Below, piece after piece: positions 23,953-33,715 of a stretch of DNA of 55,320 bases. The notes beneath the pieces are model-generated. The model searched no databases and was not told the DNA's origin. It was given only the letters and a program-made list of their open reading frames with translations. A program made the position numbers and the translations under genes. Each line of letters starts with the position of its first letter. The first letter of the stretch is position 1. Source of the stretch: Massilia cavernae (GTDB lineage Bacteria; Pseudomonadota; Gammaproteobacteria; Burkholderiales; Burkholderiaceae_D); NCBI RefSeq assembly GCF_003590855.1, contig NZ_QYUP01000153.1:1-55320 (forward strand), written 5' to 3'.

Positions 23953-26276
23953 ACCGGCCTCTCCGCATGCGGCGCATGGCGCGCATGCTGGCACTGGCGC
24001 TGCTGGCGCCATCCGCCATGGCCCAGGAGCGCACTGCGGCCGCGATGCTCAGTATCGAGATCATCGGCATCGCCCCGCTGCAGGGGCTCGGGATCGACCG
24101 CAGGCTGTTGCCGTATCCAGTGCAAAGTGCAAGCGAGCGCCAGCTGCGCAAGGCAGGCGGCGACAACCTGGCCGAATTCATGGCGCGCAACCTGAATGGC
24201 GTTAACGTCAACGAAGTGTCGGGAAGCCCGTTCCAGAACGACCTTACCTTCCGCGGCTTCCGGGCCTCGCCGGTGCTCGGCACTTCGCAGGGCATCTCGG
24301 TGTACCTCGACGGCGTGCGCGTCAACGAGCCGTTCGGCGACGTGGTCAACTGGGATATGCTGCCCGAGGCAGCAATCTCGAACCTGCTGCTGGTGCCGGG
24401 ATCGAATCCGCTGTACGGACTCAATACGCTTGGCGGCGCGCTGGCGCTGCAAACCAGGTCCGGGCTGACCAGCCCGGGCGCCGACGTCGAAATGTCGTTG
24501 GGAGCCAATGGCAGGAAGCGCGCCGACCTCGCGTTCGGCACGCGCGGCGAGAACGGCTGGCACAGCTTCATAGGCGCAACCTTGTTCGATGAAGAGGGAT
24601 GGCGCGACCATTCCGACGGCCGCCTGGCGAACGCGCTGGTCAAGGTGGGCAGGTCTGCCGGGGCCGACGCCTGGAGCGCGACCCTGCTTGCGGGGCGCAG
24701 CCGCCTGCTGGGCAACGGGCTGCTGCCCGACCCGCTGTATGAGGACGACCGCCGCGCGGTTTACACGCATCCGGACACGACCCGCAACCGGTTGGCGCAG
24801 GGGACGCTGAACTACACGCGCAAGCTGCCCGAAGGCGGCGAGCTGGCGCTGACCGCCTATGCGCGCGACAGCCGCCGCGATACCGTCAACGGCGACATCG
24901 GCGAGGACTACGACGACTATGTCGAGGACTGCGAGGACGGTTTCAGCGCCGATGGCGAAGCCGACGATCCCGACGCGTGCGGCGTCACGCGCGGGGAGGG
25001 CGCCGCGATCCATCCCGGCGTGCTGAATACGACTTCGACCCGCCAGCGCGGCCAGGGTTTCAGCGCCGCCTTCAGCGCCCTTCGCGGCGCTCACCGCATT
25101 GACGCCGGCGCCACTTTCGACCGCGCCAGCGTCGGCTACGCGCAGTTCGAGCAGGAAGCCTTCATCGACGGCAGCCGCGAGGTGATCGCGGATGATGACG
25201 AACAGCCGGAACCCTCGGCCTCGGTGACCGGCCGCTCGCGCGCCTTCGGCTTGTACATCGCCGACAGCTGGGCGCTGGGGCCGGCCACCCAGCTCACCGT
25301 TTCGGCACGCTTCAACCATGCGCGGGTAGGCAACACGCTCACCAATGAGCGCGGCGTCCAGCCCGCCGAGGCGTTCACGTACAAGAAGCTCAATCCTTCG
25401 CTTGGCATTGCGCATGCGCTGGGCCCGGGTACGTCCCTGTTCGCCAACATCGCGCAGGGGAACCGGGTTCCGACGGTGATCGAGCTTGGCTGCGCCGATC
25501 CCGAGCATCCCTGCCGGCTGCCGGTCGGCCTGCAGGCCGATCCCTACCTGAAGCAGGTGGTGGCGCGCTCAATGGAGTTCGGCGTGCGCGGCAACGTGAG
25601 CGGCGGGAGTTACGCTGTATCGCTGCACCGCACCGCCAACCGCGACGACATCCTGTTCCTCAGTTCGGGTCCTTCGCGGCAAGGCTACTTCTCGAACTTC
25701 GCGCGCACACGGCACCAGGGCATCGACGCGTCCTTCGCCCGCCAGTACGGCAAGGTCGACGTGCGCGCCTCGTACAGCTACCTCGAAGCGGTGTACGACG
25801 CCGATGGCGAACTGTTTACCGGCGCGCGCAACGTGCAGGTAGAGCGCGGCACCCGAATCGCAGGCATGCCGCGCCACACAGGCAAGCTGGGCGTGGACTG
25901 GAAGGTGGGGCATGGCCTGGTGCTGGGCGCCGACCTGCATGGCGTGTCGAGCATCGTCTCCCAGGGTAACGAAGATGGACTGGTGGAGGATGCCGAGGAA
26001 GGGGAGCCTCAGGAGCGCGCGGACTGGCGCGTGCGCGGCTACGGCTTGCTCGGACTGCGCGCGCGCTTCGTGCTCAATGGAAGGTGGGAGCTGTTTGCAC
26101 GCGTTAGCAATGTGCTGGATCGCCGCTACGAGACCTACGGCGCGGTCGCGCCCGACCTGTTCCCATCCGGCCGCCTGCTGGCCCCTCATGATGGACCGGT
26201 GGATGCCGAACATGCGCGTTTCGTGGCGCCCGGCGCGCCGCGTTCCTTCGTCGTGGGCGTCCGCTACGCCTTCTGA
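23949..26276 (+). CDS. TonB-dependent outer-membrane receptor with acidic Asp/Glu-rich loop
   Basis: A 775-aa receptor: signal peptide ending PSAMA, plug domain (about 45-170, with LTFRGFRASPVLGTSQGISV and GSNPLYGLNTLGGALAL), and a 22-strand barrel ending in the canonical aromatic C-terminus RYAF. A presumed extracellular loop at residues 316-344 has 14 acidic residues in 29, bounded by Cys328 and Cys344. Further acidic loops lie near 415-425 (DDDEQPE) and 680-690. Co-transcribed with pedF and the MxaJ-like protein, it probably takes up something the PQQ system needs. A metal (lanthanide) or metallophore is a reasonable guess, unproven. It overlaps the upstream gene by ATGA. Confidence 0.85.
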   Translation: MNRPLRMRRMARMLALALLAPSAMAQERTAAAMLSIEIIGIAPLQGLGIDRRLLPYPVQSASERQLRKAGGDNLAEFMARNLNGVNVNEVSGSPFQNDLTFRGFRASPVLGTSQGISVYLDGVRVNEPFGDVVNWDMLPEAAISNLLLVPGSNPLYGLNTLGGALALQTRSGLTSPGADVEMSLGANGRKRADLAFGTRGENGWHSFIGATLFDEEGWRDHSDGRLANALVKVGRSAGADAWSATLLAGRSRLLGNGLLPDPLYEDDRRAVYTHPDTTRNRLAQGTLNYTRKLPEGGELALTAYARDSRRDTVNGDIGEDYDDYVEDCEDGFSADGEADDPDACGVTRGEGAAIHPGVLNTTSTRQRGQGFSAAFSALRGAHRIDAGATFDRASVGYAQFEQEAFIDGSREVIADDDEQPEPSASVTGRSRAFGLYIADSWALGPATQLTVSARFNHARVGNTLTNERGVQPAEAFTYKKLNPSLGIAHALGPGTSLFANIAQGNRVPTVIELGCADPEHPCRLPVGLQADPYLKQVVARSMEFGVRGNVSGGSYAVSLHRTANRDDILFLSSGPSRQGYFSNFARTRHQGIDASFARQYGKVDVRASYSYLEAVYDADGELFTGARNVQVERGTRIAGMPRHTGKLGVDWKVGHGLVLGADLHGVSSIVSQGNEDGLVEDAEEGEPQERADWRVRGYGLLGLRARFVLNGRWELFARVSNVLDRRYETYGAVAPDLFPSGRLLAPHDGPVDAEHARFVAPGAPRSFVVGVRYAF

Positions 26277-26287
26277 TCCCACGGACC

Positions 26288-26309
26288 GGCTGCGCCCGCG
26301 GGCGCAGCC
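26288..26309. terminator. probable terminator hairpin between convergent receptor genes
   Basis: A 22-nt perfect palindrome with arm GGCTGCGCCCG, between two TonB receptor genes that face each other. It has no T-tract, so it may act with Rho. Confidence 0.5.
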
Positions 26310-26319
26310 GAAACCTCCA

Positions 26320-28449
26320 TTAGAACGTGTATTCGGCGCTGGCGCCCGCCATCCAGTTGCGTCCGGGAGCCGCTTCATAATAGCGCTTGTTGGTGTCACC
26401 GACGATCAGCGAGCCGACGTAGCTGCGGTCGAACAGGTTATTCACCCGCACGAACTCCTTGAGCTTCCAGCCGCCGGCAGACTGTTTCGCCTGCAGCCGC
26501 AGGTTGGCCACGGCGTAGCCAGGCGCCGGCGTTTCCGCGTTGGCGTCTTCCGCGTACACCTTGCCGCTGGCGACTGCTTCAAGCGCTGCGCCGAAGCGGT
26601 CGGCGCGGTCGGCCCATGCCAGTTCAGCGAACATGTTCTTGCCAGGCACTCCGGGCAGGCGCGCGCCTGCGCGCACGGCGCCGAACGGGGTTTCGTAAGT
26701 TGCGCGCAGCGCGGTCAGCGCGACCCTGGCGCTCCAGCCGATGCCGAAGCTGGTGTCGAGCGAGATCTCGGCGCCGCGGCGCTGCGTTTTGCTGGCGTTG
26801 CGGTAGCTGGTGCGTCCGCCGGCCGAGGTGTCGACCACCAGTTCGTCGTCGGTGCGTACGTCGAACAGCGCCGCATTGATGCGCGTGTGGGCGCCGACCA
26901 TCGCCTTGACGCCCGCTTCCGCATGGCGGCTGCTGGCCGGCTTGAGGCCTAAGTTAAAGCCCGCGCCGCCGCTGGAGTAGAACAGCTCATTGAGCGTCGG
27001 CGCCTCGAAGCCGCGCGCCGCGCTGGCGTAAACGTTCAGTACCGGCGACACCTTGTACAGCATGCCGAGCACTGGGGTGGTCTTGTTGTAGTCGACGCTG
27101 CCGCTGTCGTTGCCGTTCAAGAGGAAATGGTCTTCCACCTCGACCTCCAGGCTGCTGCGGCGCACGCCCCCGGTCAGCACCCACGGGCCGCCTTCCCATT
27201 CGACCTGCGCGTAGGGATCGGCGTTGGTCAGCACATTGGTTTCGTCGCGGCGCGGTGCGCCGCGCACGCCGAACACGGCGCCCACGAAGTTTTCAAAGCC
27301 CTTGCGTTCGTCGGTGGAGCGGCCGTAGTCGACGCCGATGGTGGTGCTCAGCTTGCCCCCGCCCAGCTGGCGCACCGCCAGCCAATTGATGTCCGCGCCA
27401 TGGAAGTCGCGGTCGAAGTCGACCACCCCGCCCGAATGGCTGGCCGGCGCCTGGAAGCCGCGCGAGAACGATTGGTACTGGATGACCTGGCGGTTGCCGC
27501 CGTAGGCCATCACGCGCAAGCGGTCGTCGCCGAAGCGTTGCTCGAACGAGATGCCGGCCTGGTGGTGTTCGATGCTCTTACGTGTGTTGTAGCGCTCGGC
27601 CAGCGTGCGCTTCGGCACCTGTGTGTCGGTCGCGTCGATTTCGCCGGCGCGCGGGTCGCGCTGGAAAGTGGCCCAGGTGACGCCGAGCGGATCCTGTGTA
27701 TCGTCCTGGCGCAGCGTACTGGCGGTAACCGTGATGCGGGTGCCTGTGCCAAGCGTTGTGGTCAGCTTCGCGAAGGCCTGGTCGCGTTGCGCGGCGCTGT
27801 GGTCGCGGTAGCCGTCGGTCTCGAAGCGCGATGCGTCGACGACGTAGCCGAGCGTGCCCGCCTGGCCCTGCGCGTTGACGTCGACCTTGCGCTGGCCGTA
27901 GCTGCCGGCGGCGAGGCTGGTCTCAATGCTCGGCCGTCCGGCGCCCTCGCGCGTGAACAACTGGATCACGCCGCCCGAGTGGTTGCCGTAGATGGCGGAG
28001 AAAGGACCGCGCAGCACTTCGATGCGTTCGGCCATGTCGAGGTTGAAGGTGGCGGCCTGGCCCTGGCCGTCGGGCATCGATGCGGGAATGCCGTCCGCGA
28101 TCAGGCGTACGCCGCGCACGCCGAAGGCGGAGCGGGCGCCGAAGCCGCGCGACGAGATCTGCAGGTCCTGCGCGTAGTTCTGGCGGTTATTGGCCACCAG
28201 TCCGGGTACCGCGACCAGCGACTCGGAGGCGTTGACCCGCAGCTGGCTGTCGCGGATGCGGCTGGCGTCGATTACGTCGATCGCGGCCGGCAGGTCGAAG
28301 CTGTTGTGCTCGACGCGGCTGCCGCTGACTACGACGACAGGCATGTTGGGAGGCGCGTCGCCGGCGAATGCCGGCACGCCGAGCGAGGCGCTGCCGGCCG
28401 CGAACAGCGCGGCGACGGCATTGAGCCTGGTAGTGAATGTGTGCTGCAT
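26320..28449 (-). CDS. TonB-dependent receptor, PqqU/YncD-like (PQQ uptake)
   Basis: A 709-aa outer-membrane receptor with a signal peptide ending PAFA, plug and barrel, and aromatic C-terminus EYTF. By recall it matches Escherichia coli YncD, shown to be the PQQ importer PqqU, along its length: NRQNYAQDLQISSRGFGARS, then DGIPASMPDGQGQ, EVLRGPFSAIYGN, ARGFEAPTLNELFY and NASKTQRRGAE. The assignment fits its place among PQQ-dependent genes. It is transcribed divergently from the beta-propeller gene, and both have sigma-54 promoters in the 167-bp gap. GGAGACC precedes the ATG. No PQQ biosynthesis genes are in the window, so the cell may use imported cofactor (inference). Confidence 0.83.
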   Translation of the reverse strand: MQHTFTTRLNAVAALFAAGSASLGVPAFAGDAPPNMPVVVVSGSRVEHNSFDLPAAIDVIDASRIRDSQLRVNASESLVAVPGLVANNRQNYAQDLQISSRGFGARSAFGVRGVRLIADGIPASMPDGQGQAATFNLDMAERIEVLRGPFSAIYGNHSGGVIQLFTREGAGRPSIETSLAAGSYGQRKVDVNAQGQAGTLGYVVDASRFETDGYRDHSAAQRDQAFAKLTTTLGTGTRITVTASTLRQDDTQDPLGVTWATFQRDPRAGEIDATDTQVPKRTLAERYNTRKSIEHHQAGISFEQRFGDDRLRVMAYGGNRQVIQYQSFSRGFQAPASHSGGVVDFDRDFHGADINWLAVRQLGGGKLSTTIGVDYGRSTDERKGFENFVGAVFGVRGAPRRDETNVLTNADPYAQVEWEGGPWVLTGGVRRSSLEVEVEDHFLLNGNDSGSVDYNKTTPVLGMLYKVSPVLNVYASAARGFEAPTLNELFYSSGGAGFNLGLKPASSRHAEAGVKAMVGAHTRINAALFDVRTDDELVVDTSAGGRTSYRNASKTQRRGAEISLDTSFGIGWSARVALTALRATYETPFGAVRAGARLPGVPGKNMFAELAWADRADRFGAALEAVASGKVYAEDANAETPAPGYAVANLRLQAKQSAGGWKLKEFVRVNNLFDRSYVGSLIVGDTNKRYYEAAPGRNWMAGASAEYTF

Positions 28450-28516
28450 GTGGTCTCCATTATTTGATTGCCGGGCGCTTCGGCCTGATTGCAGGTAGCC
28501 CGTCTATCCGTCGGTA

Positions 28517-28532
28517 AGCAATATACCTGCCA
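28517..28532 (-). promoter_or_regulatory. sigma-54 promoter of the pqqU-like gene
   Basis: On the minus strand TGGCAG-N5-TTGCT, GG/GC spacing 12 bp, about 68 bp before the ATG of the receptor. It is back to back with the promoter at 28552. Confidence 0.72.
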
Positions 28533-28551
28533 GCCTGCCTTTTTGCTTGAA

Positions 28552-28567
28552 TGGCATGGCGCTTGCA
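28552..28567 (+). promoter_or_regulatory. sigma-54 promoter of the beta-propeller gene
   Basis: TGGCAT-N5-TTGCA with correct 12-bp spacing, 49 bp before the ATG. I found no TGTTCC palindrome in this divergent gap. Confidence 0.72.
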
Positions 28568-28616
28568 TTCGATGCGCTTACGCGCGCGTCCCGCGCGCTC
28601 ACTGGAGACGAACACA

Positions 28617-29567
28617 ATGAACAATTCGAGCAAGAGAATGCTGGCGGCCTTCGCCGTCGCCGGCCTGGCCCAAGCCGCCATGGCGGCTCCCTTCGCCTAC
28701 GTCCCGAACGAAAAGTCCGGCACGGTCAGCGTGATCGACGTGGCCGGCGGCGCTGTCGTGCGCGACATCGCGGCGGGCAAGCGGCCGCGCGGCATCGCCA
28801 TGGACGCCGATGGCCGCCGCCTGTACGTCACCGACGCCGCCAGCAGCGCGCTGCTGGTGATCGATACCGGCGGCACGGCATCGGCGCGCCAGGTGCCGCT
28901 GGGTCGTTCGCCCGAAGGCGTGAGTGCGTCGGCCGACGGCCGCTACCTGGCCGTCGCGGTCGAAGAGGGCAATACGGTGACCCTGATCGACGCGCACACC
29001 CTGCAGCAGGTGGCCGACATCAAGGTGCGCGGCAAGAACCCGGAGCATGCGGTGTTCAGCCCGGACGGACGCTGGCTTCTGGTCAGCGCGGAGGACGCGG
29101 AGCAGGTCGACGTGATCGACGTGGCGCAGCGGCGCCAGGCCGGCTCGATTGCGGTCGGCCTGCGCCCGCGCGGTATCGGCTTCTCGCCCGATGGGGCTAC
29201 CGCCTATGTGGCCTGCGAGCTGGTCAACACTGTGTACGTGATCGACCTGGCGACGCAAAAGGCGATTGCCCGGGTCCCTGCGGGCAAAAACGCCAACGGC
29301 ATCGCCGTGCATCCGAATGGCCGACAGGTATTCGTGTCGAACGGCACCGACGGCACGGTGATGGCGATCGATACAGCCACCAATACCGTCAGCGCCACGA
29401 TCGGCGTCGGCAAGCGGCCGTGGAACATGGCGCTGACACCGGACGGCGGCAAGCTGTACGTGGCCAACGGACGCTCCAACAGCGTCTCGGTGATCGACAC
29501 CGCCAGCGCCACCCGCGTGGCCGACATCACGGTCGGTGAATTGCCGTGGGGCGTGGCGATACGTTGA
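28617..29567 (+). CDS. PQQ-catabolism-associated YVTN beta-propeller protein
   Basis: A 316-aa secreted seven-bladed propeller built of about 42-residue YVTN-type repeats, with recurrent units such as AYVPNEKSGTVSVIDV, LYVTDAASSALLVID and LYVANGRSNSVSVID. A signal peptide (MLAAFAVAGLAQAAMA) directs it to the periplasm. Family members are found with PQQ-dependent alcohol oxidation genes; their role is not established. The start at 28617 has GGAGACGA upstream and the signal peptide downstream; an in-frame ATG at 28551 lies within the promoter and is rejected. Own sigma-54 promoter. Confidence 0.83.
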   Translation: MNNSSKRMLAAFAVAGLAQAAMAAPFAYVPNEKSGTVSVIDVAGGAVVRDIAAGKRPRGIAMDADGRRLYVTDAASSALLVIDTGGTASARQVPLGRSPEGVSASADGRYLAVAVEEGNTVTLIDAHTLQQVADIKVRGKNPEHAVFSPDGRWLLVSAEDAEQVDVIDVAQRRQAGSIAVGLRPRGIGFSPDGATAYVACELVNTVYVIDLATQKAIARVPAGKNANGIAVHPNGRQVFVSNGTDGTVMAIDTATNTVSATIGVGKRPWNMALTPDGGKLYVANGRSNSVSVIDTASATRVADITVGELPWGVAIR

Positions 29568-29571
29568 GCGA

Positions 29572-29597
29572 TGTGACACCTGTTCCAGTTTGGGACA
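29572..29597 (+). promoter_or_regulatory. putative activator site upstream of the aldehyde dehydrogenase operon
   Basis: TGTGACACC followed by TGTTCC-N5-GGGACA (29581-29597), 67 bp upstream of the -24 element. Nearly identical to the site in front of pedF. Confidence 0.6.
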
Positions 29598-29663
29598 GGT
29601 GGTGCGCCGCGCGGCACGCGCCGCTTACGCGCCGCATCCTGCGGCGGTCATGCCGGAAGGGGC

Positions 29664-29679
29664 TGGCACGGTGCTTGCG
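29664..29679 (+). promoter_or_regulatory. sigma-54 promoter of the ald-DUF779-PQQ dehydrogenase operon
   Basis: TGGCAC-N5-TTGCG, GG/GC 12 bp apart, 75 bp before the ATG of the aldehyde dehydrogenase gene. Confidence 0.83.
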
Positions 29680-29753
29680 AATGTCAGGAGTGTGCTTGAC
29701 ACACGCCGTTGCTCAAACGGTCCAACAACTACTTCTGACAGAAAGAGGATGAC

Positions 29754-31274
<1,521 letters not shown>

Positions 31275-31295
31275 CGCGCGGATAAGGAGATCCCC

Positions 31296-31691
31296 ATGAA
31301 CGACGCGCTTGAACGGGTGACCGCGACCGAGGCCGCCCTGTCGCTGATCGGCCAGCTGCGCAAGCGGCACGGCCCGGTGATGTTCTTCCAGTCCGGTGGT
31401 TGCTGCGACGGCAGCGCGCCGATGTGCTATCCGGCCGGGGAGTTCAACATCAGCGACACCGATGTCTACCTCGGCAACCTGGGCGGGGCGCCGTTCTACA
31501 TGGGGCTCGAGCAGTTCGCCTACTGGGAGCATACGCAGCTCGTCATCGACGTCGTCGATGGCAACGGCGGCATGTTCTCGCTCGATAACGGAACCGGGCG
31601 GCGCTTCCTCACGCGTTCGCGCCTGTTCACCGACGAGGAGTGTCGCCGCCTGCATGCAGAGCAGGTGACGCGCCGCGTCAACCCACTCTAA
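31296..31691 (+). CDS. DUF779 protein, partner of aldehyde dehydrogenase
   Basis: A 131-aa protein of the DUF779 family, which commonly lies directly behind AcoD/ExaC-type aldehyde dehydrogenases. It carries a vicinal cysteine pair in FFQSGGCCDGSAPMC plus a third cysteine, then GEFNISDTDVYLG and FYMGLEQFAYWEHTQLVIDV. The cysteine cluster looks like a metal or redox site; no function is established. AAGGAGA precedes the ATG. Cytoplasmic by lack of a signal. Confidence 0.85.
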   Translation: MNDALERVTATEAALSLIGQLRKRHGPVMFFQSGGCCDGSAPMCYPAGEFNISDTDVYLGNLGGAPFYMGLEQFAYWEHTQLVIDVVDGNGGMFSLDNGTGRRFLTRSRLFTDEECRRLHAEQVTRRVNPL

Positions 31692-31712
31692 TTAAAACAA
31701 AAGGAGATGATC

Positions 31713-33452
31713 GTGCATACCAAGATGATAGGGGCCCTGCTGGGCCTCGCCGCCGCGGCGTTCGTACAGGCAGGCGATGTAACCGACGCGATGCTGGCAA
31801 ATACCGAGAAGGATCCGAAAGGCGTCCTGTCGTTCGGCATGGGCAGCGAGGGCCAGCGCTATTCGCCGCTTTCGCAGATCAATACCCGCAACGTGGCGAA
31901 ACTGACGCCGGCCTGGTCGTTCTCGTTCGGCGGCGAAAAGCAGCGCGGCCAGGAATCGCAGCCGGTGATCCACGACGGCCGCATGTTCGTCACCGCTTCG
32001 TACTCGCGCATCTTCGCGATCGACATGCGCACCGGCGCCAAGTTGTGGAAATACGAGCACCGCCTGCCGGAAGGGATCATGCCCTGCTGCGACGTGGTCA
32101 ACCGCGGCGCCGCCCTGTACGGCAACCTGGTCATCTTCGGCACGCTCGACGCCCAGCTGGTCGCACTCGACCAGGCGACCGGCAAGGTGGTATGGAAGGA
32201 AAAGGTCGACGACTATGCGGCCGGCTATTCGATGACGGCCGCCCCGCTGATCGCCAGGGGCCTGCTGCTGACCGGCGTGTCGGGCGGCGAGTTCGGCGTG
32301 GTCGGCCGGGTCGAGGCGCGCGACCCGATGACCGGCCAGCTGGTGTGGAGCCGCCCGACCGTCGAGGGACACATGGGCTACACGTACGACAAGGAAGGCA
32401 AGGCAATCGAGAACGGCATCTCGGGCACCACCAACAAGAGCTGGCCCGGCGACCTGTGGAAGACCGGAGGCGCGTCCACCTGGATGGGCGGCACCTACGA
32501 CGACAGCACCGGCCTCGCGTACTTCGGTACCGGCAATCCGGCGCCGTGGAACAGCCACCTGCGCCCCGGCGACAACCTGTATTCCTCGTCGACGGTGGCG
32601 CTGGACGTGAACACGGGCCGCATCAAGTGGGCCTACCAGAACACGCCCAACGACGCGTGGGACTTCGACGGCTCCAACGAGTTCGTCACCTTCGACATGG
32701 ATGGCAAGCGCTACGGCGGCAAGGCTGACCGCAACGGCTTCTTCTACGTGATCGACGCCAAGGATGGCAAGCTGCAGAACGCCTTCCCGTTCGTGCACAA
32801 GATCACCTGGGCCAGCAGCATCGACCTGAAGACCGGGCGCCCCAACTTCATCGCGGCCAACCGCCCGGGCGACCCGACCAAGGGAGACGGTACGAAGGGT
32901 TCTACCGTGTTCTCGGCCCCGGCCTTCCTCGGCGCGAAGAACCAGATGCCGATGGCGTACAGCCCGCAGACAAAGCTGTTCTACGTTCCTGCGAACGAGT
33001 GGGGCATGGACATCTGGAATGAGCCGATCAGCTACAAGAAGGGTGGCGCCTTCCTCGGTGCGGGCTTCACCATCAAGCCCCTGTTCGACGATTACATCGG
33101 CGCGATGCGCGCGGTCGATCCGAAGACCGGCAAGATCGTCTGGGAGGTCAAGAACAATGCGCCGCTATGGGGCGGCGTGATGAGCACCGCCGGCGGACTG
33201 GTGTTCTACGGTACGCCGGAAGGTTACCTGAAGGCGGTCGACGCGCGCACCGGCAAGGAGCTGTGGAAGTTCCAGACCGGCTCCGGCGTGGTCGCGCCGC
33301 CGGTCACCTGGCAGGACGGCGATACCCAGTATGTGGCGGTGGTGTCGGGCTGGGGCGGCGCGGTGCCGCTGTGGGGCGGGGAAGTGGCCAAGAAGGTCAA
33401 CTTCCTGGAACAGGGTGGCTCGGTATGGGTGTTCAAGCTGCCGAAAGCGTGA
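31713..33452 (+). CDS. PQQ-dependent alcohol dehydrogenase, lanthanide-type (PedH/XoxF-like)
   Basis: About 579 aa: a periplasmic eight-bladed quinoprotein oxidising alcohols to aldehydes, with electrons passing to cytochrome c. Numbering from the in-frame ATG at 31707, it shows the vicinal disulfide Cys127-Cys128, metal ligands Glu195 and Asn277, and catalytic Asp319 in NDAWDFDG. Asp321, two residues on, is the extra ligand that marks lanthanide enzymes (XoxF, PedH); calcium enzymes have Ala or Ser there. The signal peptide ends FVQA. I chose GTG at 31713 because AAGGAG abuts the ATG at 31707 with no spacing but lies 6 nt from the GTG. Last gene of the ald operon, with a terminator after it. 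Substrate range cannot be read from the sequence. Confidence 0.9.
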   Translation: MHTKMIGALLGLAAAAFVQAGDVTDAMLANTEKDPKGVLSFGMGSEGQRYSPLSQINTRNVAKLTPAWSFSFGGEKQRGQESQPVIHDGRMFVTASYSRIFAIDMRTGAKLWKYEHRLPEGIMPCCDVVNRGAALYGNLVIFGTLDAQLVALDQATGKVVWKEKVDDYAAGYSMTAAPLIARGLLLTGVSGGEFGVVGRVEARDPMTGQLVWSRPTVEGHMGYTYDKEGKAIENGISGTTNKSWPGDLWKTGGASTWMGGTYDDSTGLAYFGTGNPAPWNSHLRPGDNLYSSSTVALDVNTGRIKWAYQNTPNDAWDFDGSNEFVTFDMDGKRYGGKADRNGFFYVIDAKDGKLQNAFPFVHKITWASSIDLKTGRPNFIAANRPGDPTKGDGTKGSTVFSAPAFLGAKNQMPMAYSPQTKLFYVPANEWGMDIWNEPISYKKGGAFLGAGFTIKPLFDDYIGAMRAVDPKTGKIVWEVKNNAPLWGGVMSTAGGLVFYGTPEGYLKAVDARTGKELWKFQTGSGVVAPPVTWQDGDTQYVAVVSGWGGAVPLWGGEVAKKVNFLEQGGSVWVFKLPKA

Positions 33453-33500
33453 CGCTTCTTTTTTGATCGTGTCTCCACCCGTAGTTAAACGGGTGACTTC

Positions 33501-33531
33501 GCTGACGGCTCCGGTCGTCAGCTTTTTTTTT
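33501..33531 (+). terminator. rho-independent terminator of the ald-PQQ dehydrogenase operon
   Basis: GCTGACG and CGTCAGC arms with an 8-nt loop, followed by nine T. Confidence 0.9.
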
Positions 33532-33643
33532 GCCTGCGCCGCGCACGCATGCGCTCAGAAACAGAACAGCGCACCGCCATCGCATGGTCCGATCCGGCAC
33601 AGTTGCGCGTGGCGCGCATGCGCTTCTCCCTGTGGCGCGGGCT

Positions 33644-33659
33644 CGGCACGCATATTGCC
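33644..33659 (+). promoter_or_regulatory. sigma-54 promoter of the porin-apbE unit
   Basis: CGGCAC-N5-TTGCC with 12-bp GG/GC spacing, 57 bp before the porin ATG. The first base departs from TGGCAC. I see no TGTTCC palindrome upstream. Confidence 0.65.
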
Positions 33660-33715
33660 ATTCGTAGTGCACATCATCCGATGTGTCCACCAACTACAAG
33701 AAAGAGGAGAACCCA

